Below are positions 7,870-13,023 of a stretch of DNA of 13,023 nucleotides, one piece after another (position 1 is the first letter of the stretch; the number at the start of each line of letters is the position of its first letter). Source of the stretch: Actinidia chinensis (lineage: Eukaryota > Streptophyta > Magnoliopsida > Ericales > Actinidiaceae); assembly GCA_009663005.1 (NCBI GenBank), contig VIGQ01001186.1:15001-28023 (forward strand), in the 5' to 3' direction. A model generated the notes under the pieces. It was given only the letters and a program-made list of their open reading frames with translations. It ran no database searches and was not told the origin of the DNA. The position numbers were made by a program, and so were the translations under genes.

Positions 7870-7881
7870 TCGATATAGTGC
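7870..7881 (+). other. Primer-binding site of the TRIM, decayed
   Basis: TCGATATAGTGC compares with the initiator-Met primer site TGGTATCAGAGC, with nine positions agreeing if one base is gapped on each side. It directly follows the 5' LTR, as expected. Confidence 0.5.
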
Positions 7882-7988
7882 TTCAGTTTGCAGGCGATCT
7901 TGGACTCAAGTTCTCCATTTGTAGTTTTTTTCATTTGTATTATGTTTTGTTCCGTATTTTGTTTCTCCCGTTATGATCCTAGTATCTC

Positions 7989-8000
7989 CACGTGCACGTG
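7989..8000. promoter_or_regulatory. Doubled G-box CACGTGCACGTG inside the TRIM leader
   Basis: Two CACGTG hexamers in direct contact form a perfect 12-bp palindrome just before the purine tract. CACGTG is the core bound by plant bHLH and bZIP factors. Here it is part of the element's leader text rather than evidence of a host promoter. Confidence 0.55.
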
Positions 8001-8008
8001 AGAGAGGA
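8001..8008 (+). other. Polypurine tract of the TRIM
   Basis: AGAGAGGA lies directly before the TG of the 3' LTR at 8009, the position of the plus-strand primer in LTR elements. Confidence 0.6.
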
Positions 8009-8085
8009 TGTTGGATAGCTTTATATAAATTGTTGACCCATTTTTTAACGCTTAAGCTTTGGGACATTATTGATCTACTAAACCA
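8009..8085 (+). repeat. 3' LTR of the TRIM
   Basis: Begins TGTTGGATAGC and ends near AAACCA. The right end is set by the CA dinucleotide and by alignment with the 5' LTR, and may be off by a few bases. Confidence 0.65.
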
Positions 8086-8720
8086 TGGAGACAATATCTA
8101 CTTCCAATACACAGAAATAGAATAAACTAACTCTTTTAAGCCAGCCATGTAGCAGATCACACCCATAACGCCCAGTCGCGCTCCAAAATCTTTTGTTAAT
8201 GGTGGCATGCAAAATTTAAACACAAATTTTTATAAATGAGGTCAAATAAATTTTTTTTATTGGGTTTAAAACATTTTTAAAAATATATATAGGGACACTA
8301 AAAAAATATTGAATATTTTCAGGCGTGGGTTTCGATCAGCTGATCCCATCAGCATACCATGCCTAAAAATAAATAGGTAAGAGCGGCCCATAGCTAGACT
8401 CAACATTTCTAATTTCTAATCTTTCTAATCGAGCATTTATTCGCAGTGAGAATTATCACCAATTGTCCGAACTCATCAAATAGGACTGTTCTAATGTTTC
8501 ACTGCACAGATGAGAGATTTATGTCCCAGTGAAAGACTCCGGCAATTACAGTAGTTGACTGGTCTGTCAGGTCCTTGTCAGACTGAAGTGTCAGTTTATA
8601 TCTGCTATGATTAGAATTTCTATCCATCACTAAGGAGAAATTCTTTATGACATAAATATACAGCGTACAAATATATGAACATTTCGCTTTCCTTTCCCAA
8701 CTGGTGGGGAGGTACTGCTT
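8086..8720. other. Spacer with a short palindrome; no gene recognised
   Basis: GATCAGCTGATC at 8334-8345 is a perfect 12-bp palindrome inside a longer imperfect one (GGCGTGG at 8322-8328, CCATGCC near 8358-8364). A/T-rich text at 8210-8320 surrounds it. No coding frame is supported. Confidence 0.45.
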
Positions 8721-8723
8721 CCC

Positions 8724-8733
8724 TATTTAAAAG
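8724..8733 (+). promoter_or_regulatory. Possible TATA box with UTR-like sequence after it
   Basis: CCCTATTTAAAAGC fits a plant TATA box. About 30 bases on, the text (CATAGCATCAGTTCCAGAAAAG, 8758-8779) resembles a plant 5' leader, and a W-box-like TTGAC lies upstream near 8555. However, no convincing start codon with a long frame follows before the LINE relic begins near 9040. It could be the promoter of a gene disrupted by the insertion, or chance. Confidence 0.3.
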
Positions 8734-9039
8734 CTGTAATTTGAGGAATGTGAATTCATAGCATCAGTTCCAGAAAAGTCGACCATTATTAGCTTAAACA
8801 CAAAGACATTAATCTTGAGACATATCTATTTTTTTCTTCAGCAAAACTATATACAGGCTACTTGCTATTAAAATATTGGTTTTAGCCATTTCAAATTTAT
8901 AAAGAGCGCAATCAGTGCAGATTTTCTGATTAGTATTTCTCGCTATACGAATCTTGAGAAGCAGGGAAATCTGGATCTTGAGAAAGCTTTCAACTCCAAT
9001 TACGACGTGATAAGTAATGCACAACGTGAACTTCAAAAG

Positions 9040-10110
9040 TTCAGAACGTTATATAAAGTTAATTAGAAATACTCCACGTGGTTAGTTATAGACTTAAAAA
9101 ACTTATGAGAGGATTCCTAGACATTATTTGTGAGTTTTAGACAAGAAAAAGATTCACAAGGGGAACATTGATGTGATTAAAATACTGAATGATGTTGGTG
9201 TTTATTATATTCGATCACCGTGGGGAAAAAATTCATTCTCAATCACAGTAAGAATTTATATCAGGGTCTACCTTGAGCCCTACCTATCTTTTGCCTTAGA
9301 TTATAGAATTGATTTTACTCTATGCCCATATTCCATAAATGATATAACCGTGGTGTATTTGTTCGCCTCGATGACATATTATTAGTTTGAGACGCAAGGA
9401 AGTGTCATTCGAAGTAACAAATCTGAGGAAAATACTAGAGTCAAAAGATTTAAAGATAAGAGGAAATAATGTGCGGAGTGTATGGAATGTAATTTTGTAT
9501 GAGTAGAAGTTTTCATAGTGAATGAGTGAAATCCAAAACCAGAGATAACAAAGAGTAGAATTTCGTACCTATGCCTATTTTTAGCAGGATAGTGAGATTG
9601 TTGCGATATAACACACATGATCTAATTTGGTTGGCTCAGTGGAGAGCAGCTTCTAGAGCATTAGGCAATCGCAGAAGTACCTACCAAGTTAAAAAATAGA
9701 AAATTCTATATAATGGCATAAGACCCTGCGGCGATACATATGTGACAGAATGTTTTGATGCTAGGTGAAATGTCTGAACTTGCGTGTGACCTGCGGGATA
9801 CGTGTGTGTGGGGTCCACGTCCCAACGAGAATGTTGAGATGGATGTGCGTAAGATCTAGGAATGTTAGCAATTTAGGAAAGCTGACAGTCGTGACATGTA
9901 GGTTTGTTAACCATAGAGGATAAGCTAAACAAAAGATAGACTTATGTGATTGGACATTAAGTCGTACCCTATTGATGCCGTAGTAAGAAGAGTGATATGA
10001 TTATTGATAGTAACGACACTAGAGGGAGGGGTAGACGAAGTTGACATTGGGTCCGCTACTGAAGCTTTTTACAGCCATTGAGTTCTATCAGGCCTAGGGG
10101 CTGAACTATC
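9040..10110 (+). pseudogene. LINE (RTE/L1-type) reverse transcriptase, 3' half, dead
   Basis: The reverse transcriptase of a plant non-LTR retrotransposon copies element RNA at the target site. Translated pieces in the right order match this family: D-L-K before YERIPR (9091-9121); VLDKKKIHKGNIDVIK (9134-9181); a degraded G-xx-QG-S-LSPYLFAL segment (about 9255-9300); LFA then DDI, the FADD active site, at 9359-9378; LESKDLKI (9435-9458); MECNF (9482-9496); an FR-Y region near 9560; WRAASRALGNRR (9640-9675); VPTKLKNRKFY (9677-9709); RMLRWMC (9828-9848); RIPIDAVVRR-like text near 9964-9991; RGRGRR at 10021-10038. Frames change repeatedly and stops occur, for example TGA at 9131. The endonuclease and N-terminal half are absent, consistent with 5' truncation on insertion. 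No poly-A tail or target duplication is visible. The RTE-versus-L1 clade is inferred from remembered family text. Confidence 0.85.
9359..9378 (+). other. Broken FADD catalytic box of the LINE relic
   Basis: LFA is read at 9359-9367 in one frame, then two extra bases (TC, 9368-9369) shift the frame before GATGACATA (Asp-Asp-Ile) at 9370-9378. The two catalytic aspartates are still encoded but out of frame. This disables the enzyme. Confidence 0.7.
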
Positions 10111-10138
10111 ACAGGTAGGTAAACAAGAGAGGAACGTT

Positions 10139-10170
10139 GGGGGGGGTGGGGGGGTGGAGAGCGGTGGAGG
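10139..10170 (+). other. G-rich tract with quadruplex potential
   Basis: A run of 8 G, one T, 7 G, then GG-pairs in TGGAGAGCGGTGGAGG. The two long runs alone can supply four short G-tracts, so a G-quadruplex is possible on this strand. It lies about 30 bases past the last LINE-like text. Confidence 0.55.
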
Positions 10171-10678
10171 CACACCAGTTTTTTAAGCAAAAGGAGTTGC
10201 TTCGAGACAAGGAGAGAAGGATCCACTATATATAGAGGAGACAAAGGTTATTCCGATGGAAACAAATAGCGTCCTTTAGCAGATTTCTTCTGCATACTTG
10301 TAAAAGATAGAACATGTGTTTAAATTTGAATTTAAGTATAACAATACCATATGGTACACTTTTTTGGGTATGGGTGTCGGATGTATATTTAGGGGGGACA
10401 GACCTTGTGGCTACTGCCTTTTTCTAGCTGCATGAAGTGTCGTATCAAACATCTCGACACTTGGGAAGGTAAGAATATACAATATGTGCTTAATGACTTG
10501 GTTGGACATCACCCAACATGTTTGAGACTATAGGTAATTTGAGCTTACTACATAACAACATGTGAAGACCTCGCGTCTCCCTTTGTAAGTGGGCAATCAC
10601 ATGCAACAAATATCTGTTTATTTTGTACTTTTCTACCAAGTTGTTGTGTAATTTTGTTGTAATTGAAGTTCATGAGCT

Positions 10679-10680
<2 letters not shown>
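10171..10680. other. Spacer after the LINE relic
   Basis: Contains an ACTATATATAGAGG word (10224-10237) reminiscent of an LTR TATA block, a GGGTATGGGTGTCGGATGT word near 10365-10383 similar to abundant GTGTCGG-type plant repeats, and the hairpin annotated at 10435-10462. No gene was found. Confidence 0.4.
10435..10462. repeat. Perfect hairpin, 8-bp stem and 12-base loop
   Basis: AAGTGTCG at 10435-10442 pairs exactly with CGACACTT at 10455-10462. There is no following T-run on either side. With the upstream GTGTCGG word it may be the remnant of a GTGTCG-type repeat. Confidence 0.5.
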
Positions 10681-10712
<32 letters not shown>

Positions 10713-10842
10713 TTTTTTTTTTTATTTGCTTTTTTTTTTTTTGTTTTTTTTTTTTTATTTTTTTTTTTGTTTTGTTTGTTTTTTTTTTTTTTTTGTTTCC
10801 TTTTTATTTTTGTGGTTTTTAAGTGATGTTTTTTTTATTATG
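10681..10842. repeat. Long T-rich tract starting with (T)30
   Basis: Thirty consecutive T at 10681-10710, then T-runs broken by single A, G or C up to about 10842. The T/G bias of the plus strand continues to about 11030. Two overlapping Phe-rich frames here are base-composition artefacts. It could be the poly-A tail of a minus-strand retro-insertion, or an expanded simple repeat. Confidence 0.75.
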
Positions 10843-11504
10843 TAAGAGGTTTTTTAATTTGTTTTAGAGATTTTGGGATTCATTTTTCGATGCCTTTTGT
10901 ATTTGGTTTTTCTCTTTTTTTTATATTTTGTAAGTTTTAGGTGTGATATTTTAGTTAATTTTTTTGTGTATTTTGGTTTCTGATTTTGTATGCGAATCTT
11001 TGTTTTCTGTTTTACGTTATCCTCACGGGGTGGTGAGTTAATTGGGTTATTGGATATATGGGTCCCCTCCGAAGCCTACTCTTGACCTCAAGAATGTTTC
11101 TTCTAGAGAGCCCGAAGTCCTATTCCAGGCAGGAGCATCTGTGATATTGGCGTCTAAGTGGGCTCCCCAGCGTCTATCTTTGTTTTTCCACATAGTTTTT
11201 GGTGTCTAGTGGCATTAATTTTTTAAAAACTTTTGAAAAGCAATGTGATTGAACAGGGATGGTGGTTAATCAATGAATTGGTTTAGATTAGGCCTTGATT
11301 GAGTAATTTGGGTATCGATGTTGAATTGTGCTTTGATTAACTTGGGGATTGGTTATTGGAGTTAGACAAAACATTGTAGCCAATCAACCATTGTTAAGAG
11401 GCGTTTTCATAGCAGATACTCATATATGTATAAATAAATGTTCCTATTACAATACTTTAAAAACCATTTTATCAAAGAATATAAAATAAGTATTTATGAA
11501 AGAT
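10843..11504. other. T/G-rich then mixed spacer; no gene recognised
   Basis: The plus strand stays rich in T and G to about 11030. A more balanced patch at 11055-11190 (GGTCCCCTCCGAAGCC and following) has only short frames. No motif was identified. Confidence 0.45.
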
Positions 11505-11620
11505 ATTGTGGCGTCCTCGTGTCCTGGAATAAGAAATTAACATGATTCTGTCACTTAAACACATACCCGTTACCCAACACTTATACCCATAATAGCAAAC
11601 CAGACCCGTAAAACCTCTAT
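11505..11620. repeat. Possible ACCCGTT / GTGTCCTG dispersed plant repeat, decayed
   Basis: The order GTCCTCGTGTCCTG (11513-11526), AATTAACATGATTCTGTCACTTAAACAC-type text, ACCCGTTACCCAACAC (11566-11581), and AGACCCGTAAAACC follows the layout of a common plant repeat built on TCGTGTC and ACCCGTT words. Family and ends are not certain, as this is based on recalled resemblance. Confidence 0.35.
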
Positions 11621-12060
11621 TGGAGGGTGTCATATGATAGTTTCGTATTTAGTTCTATTTTTTTTTTGGGATACCATGGTGTTTCTAGATACCTAGAGCA
11701 TCAAAAGTCTTACTCATCTTATAAAATTTATGAACATATACACATATACTTGACAGTGTTAGTTACAAATCATATACAAGCAGTTTCGGACAAGAAGCAT
11801 CACACACCATCCGCACAACCTTAACAGGTGCCAACTGTCCGCACGGGGCTTTATTTATGTTTGCAGAGGGCCGCGTAACATGGCCAAACGAAAATAAACA
11901 CATGGAGTTAATCACATACTTTTTCAAGAATTATTATCAAGAAAAACCATGTAAAATGCTATAGATACATTCAAGAATACATATAAATCACATGAACAAG
12001 TCCAAACAGTTTAAAATACAAACCTCTTGGTCCTCATGATATAATTGCAAATCGTTTATT
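11621..12060. other. Spacer; no gene recognised
   Basis: AT-rich with a GC-richer patch at 11830-11885. A minus-strand frame of about 40 codons across 11760-11890 has no start context or known domain and is within chance length. Confidence 0.45.
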
Positions 12061-12119
12061 AATTGGTTTTTCTCTTTATTCTAAGGTGTCAAGGAGAAGG
12101 TGTGTAAGTTTGTCCTTAC

Positions 12120-12220
12120 CTCTTGTAGGAGATTCCTCCTCCACCAGCGGCAGACGTCCTCTCAGGGCTGAAGTCTACTCCTGGAAAGTCTCTGGGGCTT
12201 GGAGAGTTGCTTTTGTTAGC
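12120..12220 (-). other. Exon-like segment, minus strand (candidate gene)
   Basis: The minus strand has a pyrimidine-rich acceptor (CTCTTCTCCATTCAG then GCTAAC) entering at 12220 and a good donor (AAGAG then GTAAGGAC) leaving after 12120. The 101 bases between are open in the phase that reads ANKSNSPSPRDFPGVD, then a SPERTSAAGGGGISYK end. The Ser/Pro/Gly-rich, varied composition looks more protein-like than most frames here. No family was recognised. The phase does not match the exon-like segment at 12734-12794 if they were joined directly, so an exon in between or a different start is needed. Confidence 0.28.
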
Positions 12221-12429
12221 CTGAATGGAGAAGAGATGTGTCCCAAGTGGAGACTTGGGCCAGACCTAAGCTGAAGTCTCCATCTCACGAGGCAAAGGCG
12301 AAATTGGCAATTGCACTTCATCTCTTGCTTCCCTATAAAACTATCTTTCATCAATATCTTATGAAGTGTCCCAGTTTCGCACTTCTTTGAGCAAGAGAAC
12401 ACCAACAACAGAAAAGCCACAATGCACAT
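12175..12429 (-). CDS. Hypothetical 84-residue ORF with signal-peptide-like start
   Basis: A true ATG at 12429 opens 84 codons. Residues 3-12 are strongly hydrophobic (IVAFLLLVFS), followed by CSKKC and further Cys near residues 39, 41 and 46. That arrangement suggests a secretion signal with a small basic, Cys-containing tail, but the tail has no family I recognise and the length is near what chance allows. It overlaps the competing exon-like reading at 12120-12220 in another frame, so at most one is right. Poor support overall. Confidence 0.2.
   Translation of the reverse strand: MCIVAFLLLVFSCSKKCETGTLHKILMKDSFIGKQEMKCNCQFRLCLVRWRLQLRSGPSLHLGHISSPFRLTKATLQAPETFQE
12334..12340 (+). promoter_or_regulatory. 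TATA box, plus strand, with leader-like sequence
   Basis: TTCCCTATAAAACTATC is a strong plant TATA box. A start about 30 bases on would give a CAA/A-rich leader (AGAACACCAACAACAG, 12398-12413) and a first ATG at 12422 in a plausible context. But that ATG opens only 18 codons before TGA at 12476. A different plus frame is then open to about 12810 without an early ATG. The promoter-like look may be chance, or the coding part may be broken by a frameshift. Confidence 0.35.
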
Positions 12430-12617
12430 CGCAACGTCTTGGTTTACTCCACACAGAAATTATACGGTTGCAAGTTGAATCCGTTTCTCTCTGAATTCCT
12501 CCAAAAGCACCATAAAGTAAACCAATACACAGATAAGAATCCCCTAACCCCCAATGCCTCCCTAACTATCTCATTGTTGAGATTGATGGCACCACATTTG
12601 AACATCCAGAAAGGGGC

Positions 12618-12733
12618 CTGCAAAACAAAGAAGTTGTCAATGGACATTCCTGTTTCCAATCCAAGTTCTCCTCCATATTCCACCCAAAAACACAAAGCTC
12701 AAATAGAGAAATATCCGCTAAAAGAATACTCAC
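12618..12733 (-). other. Candidate 116-nt intron, minus strand
   Basis: Donor GGG then GTGAGT at 12733 and acceptor TTCTTTGTTTTGCAG then GCCCC ending at 12618, with T-rich interior text, are textbook plant splice signals at a normal plant intron length. This is the best splice-site pair seen in the window. Confidence 0.4.
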
Positions 12734-12794
12734 CCCATAATCTCGAGATCCCACCACTTCCACTTTGGTCTGCTCTCAACAATCCTCCTCTCAT
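12734..12794 (-). CDS. Candidate first coding exon (partial gene), minus strand
   Basis: An ATG at 12794 (minus, after CTTCAGAG) opens MRGGLLRADQSGSGGISRLW and ends one base into the next codon at the donor. Joined to the acceptor at 12617 this phase meets a stop after about 16 codons, so either the ATG, the splice pair or the gene's integrity is in doubt. If the ATG is not the start, this could be untranslated leader. No protein family was recognised. Confidence 0.25.
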
Positions 12795-13023
12795 CTCTGA
12801 AGCAAAATGAATCTCTTCGCTAATGATTTCCTTCTTAACTGGCTACCTCAGTGTTGGGTTCTCTGACCTTGTGTGCTTCGCACATCCATTCACAATCATC
12901 AATCCGTCCGCGGGCGCTGTCGAATGGAGTTAAACAACCAGCAATTGCAGGGTGCACCAATTGCGACGGAGATACAAATCCCAACTCCAATCGGTGGGGT
13001 CGTTTTCTGATCTCTTTTATCCC
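12795..13023. other. Right edge of window, mixed composition
   Basis: A minus frame is open from about the window edge to 12840, roughly 60 codons, and could be a leader or exon of the candidate minus-strand gene. On the plus strand an ATG at 12926 opens 28 codons (MELNNQQLQGAPIATEIQ and on) to a TGA. Neither matches anything that I know. The window end cuts the context needed to decide. Confidence 0.3.

Larger units (their letters stand above)
7797..8085 (+). mobile_element. TRIM retrotransposon (terminal-repeat retrotransposon in miniature)
   Basis: A 289-bp element with all expected parts in order: a 73-bp LTR starting TGTACGATAGC, a decayed Met-tRNA primer site, a ~120-bp leader, a purine tract, and a 77-bp LTR starting TGTTGGATAGC. 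The two LTRs share GATAGCTT, TTGTTGA-CCATTTT, AAGC-TTTGG and TTGAT-ATCTA blocks over their whole length. The leader has the familiar plant TRIM text (CTTGGACTCAAGTTCTCC, then CACGTGCACGTG before the purine tract). TRIMs encode nothing and rely on proteins of other LTR elements. LTR divergence shows an old insertion. A clear 5-bp target duplication is not visible (AAAAC on the left, no exact match on the right). Confidence 0.75.

Noticed and set aside
8321..8364. GGGTTTCGATC considered as a tRNA T-loop
   Set aside because: No acceptor, D or anticodon stem could be laid out around it; it is better described as a palindrome.
9382..9618. 78-codon minus-strand frame
   Set aside because: It is antisense to the LINE reverse transcriptase relic and has no features of its own.
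10435..10462. Hairpin considered as a bacterial-type terminator
   Set aside because: No T-run follows and the window is plant nuclear DNA, so a rho-independent terminator is not expected.
10623..10845. Two overlapping Phe-rich open frames
   Set aside because: They read the T-tract in different frames and have no coding character.
12439..12810. 123-codon plus-strand frame near the right end
   Set aside because: It begins at TTG, has no ATG until late, and lies opposite better splice signals on the minus strand. Kept only as part of the competing-strand finding.

Overview
The window looks like plant nuclear DNA, most probably from a flowering plant. It is AT-rich, has no bacterial-style gene packing, and is built largely from old plant-type transposable elements: a LINE reverse transcriptase relic, two small LTR-type elements and three MITE-like foldbacks. 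It also has TATA-type promoter signals, plant-type splice signals and long homopolymer tracts. Nothing in the sequence fixes the species. No intact, recognisable host gene was found. Most open frames are low-complexity tracts or chance frames, several without an ATG.

Layout, left to right. Positions 149-1135 hold a non-autonomous LTR element on the minus strand with two diverged direct repeats. Positions 1308-1448 are a Tourist-like MITE flanked by TAA. Positions 2107-2254 are a second foldback with near-terminal perfect 22-bp arms. Positions 2640-3540 are a GC-rich island whose minus strand carries a TATA box and an AATAAAG signal, like an LTR or a captured promoter. Positions 3684-3864 are a third foldback, flanked at a short distance by 13-bp direct repeats. 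Positions 4608-4990 are a polypyrimidine block with an imperfect tandem duplication.

Positions 4991-7127 are AT-rich, with a patch rich in AGACTAG-type words (5142-5226) and an old dispersed repeat (5641-5845). Positions 7128-7550 hold an unidentified minus-strand open frame. Positions 7797-8085 are a nearly complete TRIM: short LTR, decayed Met-tRNA primer site, short leader with a doubled G-box, purine tract, short LTR. Positions 9040-10110 are the 3' half of a dead LINE reverse transcriptase on the plus strand, full of stops and frameshifts, including one inside the catalytic FADD box. After it come a G-rich tract (10139-10170), a perfect hairpin (10435-10462) and a T-rich tract (10681-10842).

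Positions 11505-11620 resemble an ACCCGTT-type dispersed repeat. The last ~900 bases (12100-13023) are the best place for a host gene: the minus strand has a good 116-nt intron and a second exon-like segment, while the plus strand has a TATA box followed by a UTR-like leader. The two readings compete and neither could be tied to a known protein.

The region is best read as a graveyard of nested transposons between genes. No new multi-gene system is visible. The items most worth checking are the TRIM, the foldback with offset 13-bp repeats, the GC island and the right-hand candidate gene.
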